Below are positions 21,906-33,747 of a DNA stretch of 64,000 bases, piece after piece. Source of the stretch: Kitagawia praeruptora (lineage: Eukaryota > Streptophyta > Magnoliopsida > Apiales > Apiaceae); NCBI GenBank assembly GCA_037693485.1, contig CM075350.1:130260001-130324000 (forward strand), in the 5' to 3' direction. The notes under the pieces were generated by a model, which had not been told where the DNA came from, searched no databases, and saw nothing but the letters and a program-made list of their open reading frames with translations. Each line of letters begins with the position of its first letter. The first letter of the stretch is position 1. The position numbers were made by a program, and so were the translations under genes.

Positions 21906-22857
21906 TGTTGTGGGACGATTTTAGCACAACAGATTACGAGGCCTCGTGCTGGAATAGCGCCAATAAACAAGGAATCGTCCAACCACCCAGAAAGGCTCGT
22001 GGTTGAAGATCAATGGCTAGCCGCCCGGGAAGGCTCACGACTAGGGTTACCGAAGAACACGGGATGTGGTTCCTCGGAAGGATCGGATTGAATCTACGGG
22101 ATGAGAGCTCAAGGACCAAATGTTGGCCAGCCAAGAACCCTAATTTGACTGTGTCACACAAGAGTGCACGTGCTCTAGCTACTCAAGGAGTGTAAAGTGT
22201 CGAAGAAGATCCCGTAAACTGCCTACATACCACTATTTATAGTGGATCAAGCCCGAATGTAGTTCTTGAATGATATGATCGTTTGTTTGTCATGAGTTAT
22301 CCTCTCTCCAGTGGGATAATGACTGTTATTTCTGATAATAATCGAGTATGATGTGTATAATCAGGTTACCAAGCAGTTTTGGTAACATAGAATGATTATC
22401 TCAAGCATTTATCATAATTTTGTATCATTTATCAAGTATATATGACATATATCCTCAAATAACTGAATGTTTATCTGTTTGAGAGTGTTTTTAGATGATA
22501 TAAACGTGTTCCTAAAAAGTAGGAGGCGTGCCTTATCTGATTTGGCAGCCTAATCAGGCTTCCGGCGGAAGCTGGGGGTACCGCCCGGTAGCCTGGCTCC
22601 GGTACCCCCTCCGGTAACCCCTATCACGGAAGCTACTCTGGAAGCTCTATTGGATGACTGGTAATAGTTATAGGTTATCCTCAAGGCGATACCTTGAGAC
22701 CCTTAGTCATGCGTTCCCGTGCTGTAGTGTATACGGTAACCCCTAGGGCTACCGTAGGCCTCCGGAAACCTGACAGATTACTCATTCTCTTCATGGATCT
22801 GGACCCTAACCCTCTAGTGGGCCTAAATCTAACTCATGCGAGATTTTGGTCACAACA
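21906..22857 (-). repeat. 5' LTR of the Tat element
   Basis: 952 bp, bounded by TGTTGTG and CACAACA, the partner of the LTR at 9127. Because the element is reversed, this copy should drive gag-pol. The primer-binding site follows directly at 21905 on the minus strand. Confidence 0.95.
22230..22245 (-). promoter_or_regulatory. Palindromic TATA box in the Tat 5' LTR
   Basis: On the minus strand CCACTATAAATAGTGG is a perfect inverted repeat with the TATA box at its centre. It is preceded by GGCTTGATC and followed by TATGTAGGCA. The same arrangement occurs at 9451-9466 in the 3' LTR and, with compensating stem changes, in the LARD LTRs at 50920 and 59492. Confidence 0.7.
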
Positions 22858-22862
22858 GATAG

Positions 22863-25800
22863 TAATAAGTTTGATAAGTTTCCTTGGGGTAAGGAGGTTT
22901 TTAGAGTTACTTTGGATTCATTAAAAAGTGGTGCAAAGACAAGCTCAGTAGATAATTACTATAGGCTTTGTGGTTTCCCATATGCTTTCCAAGTGTGGTT
23001 TTATGAGTGTTGCCCTTATCTAAATGGGAGGTACTGTTCCCGGAATGGGGATTCTATTCCGCGCATTCTGAACTGGACCACTAAGCATTGTGGAAGTTTC
23101 AAAGAATTCTATACAACCCTGGCTATTGATTCCAAAGAGGTATGTATTTGTATTTTATATTTGGTTTATTGTTATACATTTTTCACTGCCATTTTATGTT
23201 ATTTTTTAAAAAAAAATTGTAGTTGCAAGTTAGAGATATGACTGCAACTGCCAAGGACATTGAGGTCTTGCACTTGGCTGAATTGGGTATGAAAATTAAT
23301 GATGGTAAGCGAATCAGCAATGATGCTTCAGTAATTGTGAGTGATGATGATTCTGAGGAACCTGCTCCACGAATTAAAAAGGCTATTTCTACAAGTGTTA
23401 AGCCTGTTTCCACTTCGTTAAATCCTGCATTCAAAAAACTACAAAGCCAAATGAAGAAAGTGGAAGCAAACCAGTCAAAACTAGTTTTCGAGGTTGAAGC
23501 ATTAAAATGCATTGTCCAAGAACAAGGTTCGTACTTTGATTTAGAGTTGACAAAGCTACGCGATTTAATATTGAATAAGGTATAATAGTTTAATTTAGTT
23601 TGTACCTTAAACTTAACTTAATCTGGTGCAATTATCATTTCATCCTACCTTGTTTATTTTCCCTCTTAATTGCCTTGAGATGAACACTCATGTTTTTCTT
23701 ATTTGTTTGCAGTTTGGTGGTGGTCATGATGCTCATGCTACACCATTCTTTGATCAGCATAATGATGGTTACGTCCCCGACAGAAATCCTTCCAATGAGG
23801 TGATGGAATTATATTACTGTATTATGTAGAAGGGCCCCGCAGGGGCAAAAATATATATAATGTTATGCCTGATTATTTCCCCTCTTAATTGCCTTGAGAT
23901 GAACACTCATGCTTTTTCTAATTTGTTTGCAGGTTGGCGGTGGTCATGATGCTCATAATACACCATTCTTTGATGAGAATAATGATGGTTACGTCCCTGC
24001 CAGAAAGCCTTGCAATGCGGTAAGGGATTTATATTACTATATTATGTAGAAGGGCCCCGCAGGGGCACAAATATTTATATTGATTCTTTGTGTTACGTAG
24101 GCCCCGCATGGGCCCAAATATGTGCACTGCTATGTCTTAAATATATTATATGTTGCGTTGATTGTTGGATTGTTGTTTTTTTTTTGGTTGCTAGCAGTTG
24201 CATATAAATAACTGTCTTTAATTATTTATGCAAATTAGATCTCAAATGTAGAAGATTTAGTGGCACCTACTGGACAAGGTAAAACGGGTTGTATAGATGA
24301 AATCCATGAAGATGCCGATGGTGGATTCATTCTGGCTGATGAATATTCTCCAACAACAATGAGTAAATTGGAATATGTTTGTAAAAATGTTGAGGATAGT
24401 TTTAATAAAAGGACGGCTGTAGGGGTATTTTTTGTATCATTCTTCTTTCCCCCCCCCCCAAAAAAACTTATCTACCATTCTATATTGTAATATATATCGT
24501 ATAGAACCCAATTTTTACAGGTTGAAGAGGCTGTGCGAGTTGTTGAAGATACAACAACTACAAATGTGCATGTTATTGGTAAGGAGAAAGCGGCTGGGTC
24601 CGAGATTGGTCAAATTAATTTGGTTTCAGACGTTGTAGAAGAATTTGACCAACATTCAGATAATGTTCAAAAAGTTGTGGAAGCAATGAATGAAGTTGAA
24701 CCCATTGCAGAAAGTGGTGAAGATTTTGTGATACAGGTTGCTCGTGAAGTTGGCAAGATTTATGGTGATAATGATACAGTTGATGATGTGGATAAAGTGT
24801 TTGCAAAAGCAATGGATGATTTGAAAGGTGCTGCAGGAGGTGATACAAGTAGCTTGGTGGAAGTCACTCCAGCTGTACCAAAGAGAGTAATTAAACTCCC
24901 TTTTTATTTACAATCTCCATTCTTGCAACACTATGGTTCAAGCTCTAAATCAAATTTGGAGGGTTCAGAAGTCAAAAGCTTGCAAAATATCTATGCATTG
25001 GACGACAATATTGGACAGTTGCCTGATATGGAAGTAATGGCTGATTACTACAATTGGCTTGAAAAAGGGGTCGTAATGAGGAAGAACAAGTGAGCATTAC
25101 TATCTTGTTTATTTCCTTTGATAATTTATTTAGCTATTTTTTTTATATATTCTTTGCCCTTTTTAGGAAACAATTTTACACAAAAAAAGAAAACACCATA
25201 AATCCTCCATTAAAGTTGGCATCATATTCAATAAGTGAAAAAACATGGTTTCACAGCTTGGAGTATGGAAGCACCCCTCTGTTGGAGTCGGTAAGTATAA
25301 TTGTCGTGTTTATTCTTTTATTTTCTTTTTCCCTTTTTCTGGTTTAATTAGTTAATTTTGTTTTTGCACCTTACTGTTAATTGATTGCATTATCAAAAGT
25401 CGATTTGTTTACATATTTAGTTTGTAAAATGTTTAATATAAATTTCCTATTTTAATTTAATTTTGCAGCACATAGATGTGTTTTTTTATTATCTGAGGAA
25501 GATGTCGAAACACAACGCAGCTTGTTCTATCAGTTTTACTACCACTGACTGCACATTCCAAAGTAACCTTGTGATTATGCTTGGTGAGCTTACTGAAGTT
25601 GATTATATTCAAACTGAATTGAGGGCAAAACAAAGCATTCTAGATGTTATAAAGGGAAATGCCCTTGCTTTTAGCACTCCTTGGTGGATGGTTGATTATG
25701 TCCTGTTGCCAGTATGCTTGACTGAGAAAAATCACTGGCTTCTGGGGATTCTGGATTTCAATGAAAGGTAAATTGTTGTATGTAATACACTATCTGGTGC

Positions 25801-26377
25801 AGGCAATTACCAGCTGATTAAGGATGCCTTTCTTCCGTTTTCGAATCTTCTCCCGTTCTATTTGCAGCTCACTGATTCTTACTCGAGGGCTGACATCAAT
25901 TTCTTGTCTACAGCTTATACAGAAAAGTCAAAAGATTCTCCACTTACAACTGTTTTGAAAAACAAATATCCTCATGGAACATCTATGTAAGTGTTTATGT
26001 AAGATGTAATATAGTTTAATTAGTTTATAGTGCACGCTTATTCATGTTTTTCATTTCACTTTTTTTGCAGTGACAGTGCAATATATATGATGTCATTTGC
26101 TCAGTATTTTGTTATGAAAAAGGATGTTCCCAGAGAAACATTTGATGTTTCTGATCATAGGTCAAGCATTTCGTTTTCATTGTATTTGTACGCAATGGCA
26201 AAGAATATATATGGATATGTTAGCGAGCCTGAGTATCTTGATGATGGTGAAGAACATGGATACAACGTAGACAGGCTTTCACCAAAAAGGACAAGGGGTG
26301 CAAAGGTCCAGCCAAAGAAAAGAAAGGCAGCAGAGCATCCTCCAAACTTCCAAAATGGAAAGAAGAAAATTGTCTAA
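22863..26377 (+). pseudogene. MULE-borne DUF1985/Ulp1-like gene, 3' part with C48 peptidase domain lacking its catalytic residues
   Basis: Exons: 22863-23139 (rest of DUF1985), 23222-23579, about 23713-23800, about 23932-24019, about 24240-24425, 24523-25089, 25167-25290, 25469-25986 and 26071-26377, all with plausible GT/AG borders. The C-terminal Ulp1-like domain has LLPVCLTEKNHWLLGILDF with the expected catalytic His (CAC 25733-25735). Seventeen residues later, where Ulp1 has Asp, the codon is Asn (25784-25786). The DCG motif that should hold the nucleophile Cys reads DSA (Ser codon 26075-26077). An in-frame TAA lies at 25769-25771. The C-terminus is Lys-rich. The gene is thus non-functional as a protease even apart from the Tat insertion. 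Confidence 0.72.
23590..24060 (+). repeat. Tandem duplication of one exon plus flanking intron
   Basis: Exon 23713-23800 (GGGHDAHATPFFDQHNDGYV) and exon 23932-24019 (GGGHDAHNTPFFDENNDGYV) are paralogous. Their flanks also match, including the intron motif AGAAGGGCCCCGCAGGGGC at about 23828 and 24048. Unit length is about 220 bp. Confidence 0.85.
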
Positions 26378-27640
26378 GGAGAATGTTGGAATGAACTTTT
26401 GTTGATATTCAAATTATTATTCTCTAGAAGTTGGTTAAACTTTGTTTAAATATTATGATATTAGTAATGTTTGTGGAGGTCAAAGTAATGTAAAATGACA
26501 ACTTTTAGTTTCACTTCTTGTTGATGTATCGAATACAGTTATCAATCTTAAACATATTACTACTTACATTGTTCAAGTCTTTTATTTTATTCATATTTAA
26601 TTGTAACTTTGTTCCAACTAAGAGAAACCTACTCTGTTTAGAAAGTAGGGTAATCATATTTAAGTTTATCTCTTATAATACCCTAGCTCTAGTAATGTTG
26701 TAAATATGCCTCTTACCTGTACCCCTTATGATATCCTCTTATTGGTAAAATTTACAAATATGATAGCATAATCTATCAATTCTAAGCAATATGTAGCTCT
26801 TATGATGTTGCTTCAACGGTTCAATGTGGTTACATTTTGGTTAAAATTAGTTGCATAGTTGGTAGAACATGGTTGAATGTTTATTGGTAATGGTTAAAAG
26901 TGGTTTCATGTGGTTGCATGTGGTTAAAAGTAGTTGCATAATTGGTTGAACATGGTTGAATGTTCATTGGTAATAGTTAAAAAGTAGTTGTATGTAGTTA
27001 AAATTAGTTGCATAGTTGGTATAACATGGTTAAATATTTATTGGTAATGGTTAAAAGTGGTTGCATGTGGTTAAAACTAGTTGCATATATAGTTGGTTGA
27101 ACGTGGTTAAATGTTCATTGGTAATGGTTAAAAGTAGTTACATATAGTTGCATGTAGCTAAAAATAGGAATATAATATCAGGTCTTAGTTGCAATGGTTT
27201 AAAGTGGTTGCATTTAGTTTCATGGGGTTAAAAGTAGTTGCATAGGTGTTTACATTTAGCTTTGAGGTTTGACTTTAGGGTTTGGATTTCGACCGTATGT
27301 TTTAGGGTTTGAGATTTAATTTACGATTTAAGGTTTAAGATTTTAAGATCATTGTTACGTTTTAGTGGGAATAAAAATTGGCATTTGGTTTTTAGAAGCG
27401 TACGGAACGACACATGAATGGATTTGTATTTAGTTGTTTTTGGTTAAACATAGTTGCAAATGTGGTTGAATATGGTTGCAGCTAGTTGCATGTAAATTCA
27501 AATTCAACTAAAAAACATATATGTAAAATATGGTTTCAAATTCATTCAACCAAAATCAAAATAAAATCACTATGCAGGCAGTTGTAATCAACTAACAATA
27601 TTGGTTATTCAAGTACACAACATACTGTAAACATAGCCAA
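26378..27640. repeat. Convergent intergenic spacer of the MULE with a degenerate tandem repeat of about 95 bp
   Basis: Between the two stop codons the sequence is non-coding. From about 26820 to 27250 a unit containing GGTTAAAAGTGGTTGCATG and TGGTTGAACATGGTT recurs about four times, with shorter traces to about 27490. No gene is visible. Confidence 0.7.
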
Positions 27641-30600
27641 CTAATTACTATTCACTGGATTTCGACAAGTCCTCCGATTATGACCAATTTGGTTGCATTT
27701 TCCACATTTGATTGGCTTATATGTTTTCGCCTTTGTAATTCTCTGCCACTGAGCTTTGCATCTATTTCTTTTCGGTCTACCAACTCGAACTCTCCCTTTT
27801 GGAGGGTACACTATAACAGATTTAACATTTTCCGGTATTTCCCAATCCTCTTTGTCCCCAACAGGATAGACATCTTCCTTATATGCTGCAACCATCGTCT
27901 CCTTCCGGTAATAAGTTGAACAATAGTCATATGGATTAAGGTTTGACTTTTGAAGAACAGCAATGGCATGGGCACAAGGAATTTGATCCATATCAAACCT
28001 GCAAACTAATAACCTTATAAATAAACATTGTTAAACAAAATAAAGTTTGTTCATATGGAGTTGTATATGGGAAAGAATGCAACAAACCTTTTACATGAGC
28101 AGGTTCTTTTACTGAGGTCCACAATGTTCTTTCTGTCACCATTTAGTACTTCAAATATAATGTGATTTGTTGGGTTCACCTATTAAATAATTTTCAACTT
28201 AGTGATAAAAGTGTAGACAAATGTATTGATAAGATATATTTTTATATATATTTTAGATGATTTTATTCCCGTATTTAATTGCATTTTGCAATTATTTGGA
28301 TATTTATTTAATAAATCTTAATGTTTTATTGTAGAAGACGAGGATTTCTACGTTTGGAAGAATTTGGGCTTAAAGAGCTATTTTGGAGCTAGAAAAAGGA
28401 GCCTGATTTCAATCCCTCAATATACCGCAGCTTAGGACTTACGGATTTATTTATATTAATAAATATTAAATTTATTTAGAAAATTATATTTATAAATATC
28501 AAATGATATTAGATATTTATTTTTATAATTTCTGGATAAAATTAATTATTTATTAATTAAAGATTATAAGCTGTGCGGATTAAAAAAAACATTACTACGT
28601 AGCCTTCCATATACATAAGCCGTGTAAATTGAATAAAGCAAAAAGAAATGAAATGATTAGCAAGTCACAGCCCACCAGTCATTTACAAAGTAAATTGTTT
28701 ATGAGTAAACTAAAGCAATCATTCCAAGAATTGAAACAAAAAGTGAGAGCTGTTCATTTAAATGTTGTATTAAAACGTGGGAAGCACAAAACAAATTGGC
28801 AGAGCACGTTTAGCAGACAAACAGCAACTGACAACGTTTTTTCCCTGCTACCGACAAGATACTGTTCATGTCGGGGAAACTGTCGGGGGACGCGCTTTTC
28901 AGCGCGTGGACCGCACGCGCCTGGCATAATTCAGCAATCCTGGCGCGTTTCTTGCACTGCCGCCTCCTGAGACTGGGCTTCTGCTGGCGTGCTGTTTATT
29001 TTAAATCAGCAGAAATGTGTTAATCAGAATGGGCGGTGTTTAAACGTTTTTAATTGATTGGAGGGTTCGTATTTTCTCAGATGATGTGCTAAGCTCCTCC
29101 TATAAATTTGAGATTTCACCAGGCAGAAGAGGGGACTAATCCCGAACATTTCATTTATATTCTCTCTCAAAAATTCAGTAGCCCCTCTTGTAATTTTAGT
29201 TTCGTTTTATACACTTTAATTTTCTGTAAATTTAGTTTAAGTGTAATTTCGGTTGAAGATTTTAATGCAATGATTTTGGAGTGCTCTTTTATATCGTTGG
29301 AAGTTATTTTCGGTTCTATTTTCTAGACGCTCATTTTGCGGGGATTATTTTGGAGTGCTATTTTTCTTTCACTGGAAGCTATTTCATGTTCTTATTTTCT
29401 TCCTTTAATTAATTATATGTTTATTATGGCTTTGATTATTATTATTATCGTTAGTTTTAATCCAATCATGAGTGAGTAGATAATTAATCTAGGGTTAAGT
29501 AGAACCCTAGTTATGATTAATGTATGAATTTCCCAATACCCCCAATTTGATTATTTAATTGCTCTTGCTTATTGAGTTGTTTTAATTAGCAATTACAAAT
29601 CAGACGTGATTTTGTTTATTGTTTGAACCAATATTTAATTATCAACGAGAGTTGGATTTAGATGGTTGTGATTTATCCAATAAGAACATGAACTTCTCCA
29701 TGAGAATAGGTAGAACGGATTGTTAGGAAGTTAGGATGCCGTGTTTAATGTCTCTAAATTGCATGATACCATGAGAATAGGATTGATTGAATTTTAGAGA
29801 AGCCATTAATACTCGAGAGAGGTTATTGGTATTTATAGGGCGCATTTTTCCTGTTGAGCACTGTACGATTAATTGGGGAGGGAATTCACAATTGCATTAA
29901 TTCATGCTAGTGGGGATACTTAACTCTGGATGTTTTAATATTTGATTTATTACAAACGCAATTCTCTTAGTATAATTTAGTTTAATAAATTCTAAAAATT
30001 TATTGTGTTACTTGCTTAGCCGAATTAATTCAAAAACAACTAGTGATTGACACGTTTGTCTCTGTGGGTTCGACTCTGACTTACCCAACTACATAGTTAG
30101 AAGGATTTGTTAGAATTTATTATTTGATAGGCACGCGACGGCCCTGTCATGTATATTATAGTTGTAGTTGAAAGTTTGAAGACTTACACTAAAGTTCATT
30201 GACAGCATGTAGTTTTTCTTCATAATATCTTCATACTTTGTAGTTAATGTTGTTGTGGTTGCAACTGCTTCATTCCTGTTTCTCCAGCTCCATTGTTGAA
30301 TCAATGATCTCAAACTTTCTACCATTGTACATATTGGCAATTCTCTGATTGATATGATTACAGAATTCAAAGATTCTGCAACATTGGATGTCATGTTAGA
30401 ATATCTGTTGAATGGTGAATGAACCTTGGCCCATTTATCATAGCCAACCTGCTGTAAATAATCAAACACTCTCGGATCAACTTTCTTCAGTTCGTTCATG
30501 TGATACTCAAACTTTTTCAATGTGTAAGCATTTGCAGCTGCCAAGAATTCAACCTTTATCTGCTTCAAATGCTTCTTGAAGTTATTTTTAATATTGGCCA

Positions 30601-32044
30601 GTAGATGAAAAACACAGAATACATGTGCTACTTGAGGATAAACAACAGCAACTGCTTTGATGATGCTTTCGTGTCGATCCGAAACTATAATCATGTGCTC
30701 CCTTTGACCATAAGCTTTTTTAAACTTCTCAAAAAACAACTTCCATGACATGTCATTCTCAGAATCAACTACCCCAAATGCTAATGGGAATATTCTTCCT
30801 CCTGCATCTTGAGTTGCTGCAACCAACAAGGTGCCTCCATATGCTGATTTCAGAAATGTGCCATCAACCACCACAACAGGTATGCAGTAATCCCATCCTT
30901 TGATTGAAAAATTCAATGCAACAAAAAGGTATAGAAAATGATTTTCATGAGTCAACTGAAGTTCAACTATTGATCCAGCATTTCTTGTGTACATAATGTA
31001 CAGATAAGCATATAACTCGTAATATGAACTGGTTGCATTTCCTCTTACAATTTCCTTTGCTTTTTCTTTCGATCTCCAAGCTTTGTTGTATTTGATTTCT
31101 ACATTGTGATCATGCTTCATATCCCTTATAACATCTGCCACAGTGTATCTAGTTTTTATATTTGTAAACTTGTGCTTTATAACGTCTGCAATAACACTCG
31201 TGGTTGCTTGACGTTGATTCTTAAACCTCATCTCAAGGGCACAGGTATGATTATTTTTGAAAGTACTAATGATAAAATGAGTTGTGTTCCCTTTCCTAGA
31301 TGCACGCAACTTCCACTCGCAATTCTCGTCAACGCATACCACATAGTACTCATTTGGGCAGGACTTCTTCACCTTGTACTGAAAGTTGTTGTTTATTGCA
31401 TGAAAACTTATGACCATCTTCAAGGTTTCTTTTTCCTTATATATTTGAGACACTGACAATTCCTTATGGTATTTGTTGCTAATAATAGCTTCTTTACTGA
31501 ATTCAAGTATTTCTTCCTGAGAACTTGCATCGGGTGTTAACTCCATAAGTTGTCGAGATATTTCCCCTGCATAATCAACATAATCTGCCAAGTAGTCTTC
31601 TTCAACTTCATTACTGTACGGAACAATCATACTTGGTGATATTCCTTCCTCAGTGTGAGACTCAACACGTACATTATCAACTGTTATTTCACTTCGGTTT
31701 GAAGAACATGATAGTTGCTCATTTTTGTTTTCAAAAGTTACACACAAAGGATATATGCTGAAATCCGCTTCCCTTTTCTTCAACTCTATATAAAACAGAA
31801 CATGATGATCATCCAGAATGTTGAAAGGGGGATATCCATCTTTTTCTTGATATTCTATCTTTAGTTTACTAGAATCTGGTTGAAGCTTCAATTCATTGCA
31901 AATCATTCCAAACAAGGTAGCATAGCTACAATTTGGTGGAATAAGCAAACCAAAAATCTTAAAATCTTGGTAACTTCTATTACCATCCCAATAGCCACTG
32001 TGTTGAACTATAGTCGGAAGATTACACATCCCTGCATAAATCAA
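27641..32044 (-). CDS. MULE transposase (mudrA type), complete, 768 aa in three exons
   Basis: Exons on the minus strand: 32044-30188, 28179-28088 and 27998-27641. Lengths (1857, 92 and 358 nt) keep one frame with no stop. N-terminus: plant MuDR domain (GYWDGNRSYQDFKIFGLL), then a FAR1/MuDR-like Cys/His region (CVDENCEWKLRASRKG). Next is the MULE DDE core with DGTF Asp394, SDRHES Asp456 and probable Glu557 in NVAESLN. The exon 2-3 junction forms a SWIM zinc finger (CSCKRFDMDQIPCAHA), and the C-terminus has a knuckle CGKCNQIGHNRRTC. The protein binds element ends and catalyses cut-and-paste transposition. Start: Met at 32044, or Met6 if TTTATGCAG just after it is an acceptor. Intron 1 holds a 1.9-kb solo LTR. 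This gene looks intact, unlike its protease-like neighbour. Confidence 0.88.
28227..30149 (+). mobile_element. Solo LTR (1.92 kb) inside transposase intron 1
   Basis: Runs from TGATAAGATATA to a terminal CCCTGTCA, flanked by a perfect 5-bp duplication TGTAT (28222-28226 and 30150-30154). A TATA box TATAAATTT at 29101-29109 is followed by a leader-like region. The right end has the CTGTGGGTTCGACTC block seen in long plant LTRs. There is no coding sequence and no second LTR. A solo LTR is the simplest reading; a terminal-repeat-less derivative is possible. Intron splice sites on both sides are untouched. Confidence 0.8.
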
Positions 32045-32263
32045 ATTGCAACTATATTTAACTCTAATGTGAACAGAGGTAATAGATTATTTTGAATTTG
32101 CAAAGCTAGTCTATAAATCTGGTAATCTAGCAATCCAAAATCAACTAAATTAAACTTCAAACAAAACACGACTATAAGATCAATTCAATAGACATAAGCT
32201 ACTACTCTAATTTCATACAAAAATGCACAAAACAGGTCACGCAACTGATTGGATTTAAAGATT
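32045..32263. other. MULE sequence upstream of the transposase exon
   Basis: Intron- or leader-like sequence. It contains one copy of the AATCAACTAAATTAAAC repeat that also occurs several times at about 40590-40970 on the other side of the Athila insertion, so both flanks belong to the same MULE. Confidence 0.5.
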
Positions 32264-33510
32264 TGATGCATGGTTATAATGTAGATATTTTGCTTCATAT
32301 TAATCTTCATTTAGCCTTGTTTTTGATGCTTTAGTCCTATATGAATAATGTTAGTTGTTATTTAACTTGGATGGATGCTAAGTGGGTGTTTTCTATGTTT
32401 GTAGGAAATTCCAAAGGAGCAAGGTGTTGCGGACGAGAAGACATGCTGAAAGGAGACAAAAACTAGAGAAAATAGGTCCTGAGCAAGGCTCAAGAGCCTT
32501 GAGCAAAACAGATTTTTTGCTTTTTAGAGCCTCAGGACCTGAGCCTTGTACTCAGGGGCCTTGAGGGAAGCTGCAGCAAGCTCAGGGGGCTTGAGCCTCG
32601 CATTCAAGGGTCTTGAGCTGAATAAAAATAGATTTATTTATTCTATTGTAATTAGATTTTTAGTTACCTTGTATGACTTTTAAAATATTGGGGTTGAATA
32701 TTTAGAAGGAGAACTAGGGTTTTTTCTAGCACGGATTATTCTGGAGAATAGAGAGGAGAGAGCTAAAGCAAGGATTGAAGGGATTCCATCCAAACTTTAC
32801 GAGATTATTCAAGTTGTATTTTCTGAACTCTATACTCTTGGAAACATGGTTTTGGTTATTAATATATGTTTGTTTTCTTCATTCATCATGAGTAACTAAT
32901 TCCCTTATCCGGGAATTGGGTAGTATTCAATGGTTAATATGCTTGTGTAGTTATATTGTGATTTCTCTGCCTTGCTAATCTGTTGTTGAGTGCTTAACAC
33001 AATTGAGGAAGTCGCGAACCCTTGATTGTATCTTTAGGAATTGTAATGAATCGGGAGAGGATTTACAGTTCTAGTTTATGATACAACGGACGTGATTCAA
33101 CTATTTGATTGGGAGATTAATATGCGAGTTACGAGACGAAAATTCCTTGAGTTTAAATAGTTTATAATTTTGCATTGATTGATCATGGGAGTGACTTCAA
33201 TGTATTGATGTGAACATTGTATTGTATCTTGGGAGAGAACGATATAATCATTAGTGGGATGTTTTTAGCAAGAGCATGAGACTGGAACATCACAAACTTA
33301 TGCACAGTCAGTAATACCATTGAAGAACCCTAGTTTCTGGATTGTTTTCTTATCATTGTTAAATCGTTATTCTTATTTGCTTTTTAGTTTAAGTTATTAA
33401 ACAAACACCCAATTATTCTTCTCACTTCTAGATTTTAAGAGATTAAAACTTGAACTTGATTCAATAGTCCTTCCCTGCGAACGAACTAATACAAAAAATT
33501 ACTAACAACA
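32264..33510 (+). repeat. 5' LTR of the Athila-type element
   Basis: 1247 bp, TGATGCATGG to CTAACAACA. A cluster of CTCAGG/CCTTGAG words lies at 32475-32620. Confidence 0.9.
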
Positions 33511-33747
33511 AATTGGCGCCGCTGCCGGGGAAGGCAGCAATTTTAAGTTCAGTTTAATTATTTCTTATTGTTTAGATTTTACAAAATTGTTTCCAAGACC
33601 TATCTGATTTGTTTTGTCTTTTCAGGTGATACTACTCTTGCATGAGACGTTCTACAAGTGCGGGAAATTTAAAGTTTGATCCAGAAATTGAACGCACTTT
33701 CCGAGCTTTAAGGCGAGAGACAAAGCAAAGGAAAGAAAGAAAACCAT

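Larger units (their letters stand above)
9127..22857 (-). mobile_element. Nearly intact Tat-lineage Ty3/gypsy LTR retrotransposon
   Basis: A 13,731-bp element flanked by the perfect 5-bp duplication GATAG (9122-9126 and 22858-22862), inserted in an exon of the MULE protease-like gene. Its two LTRs are 952 bp each and differ at four positions, so the insertion is young. It lies in reverse orientation. Primer site: minus strand from 21905, TTGGCGCC, the 3' end of a tRNA-Asp-like primer. Polypurine tract: GGGGGG at about 10081-10086. It carries a 2021-aa gag-pol frame, a second archaeal-type RNase H, a 143-bp tandem repeat after pol, and a spliced ORF on the opposite strand near the 3' LTR. Those last traits are typical of the Tat/Retand group. 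Confidence 0.95.
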
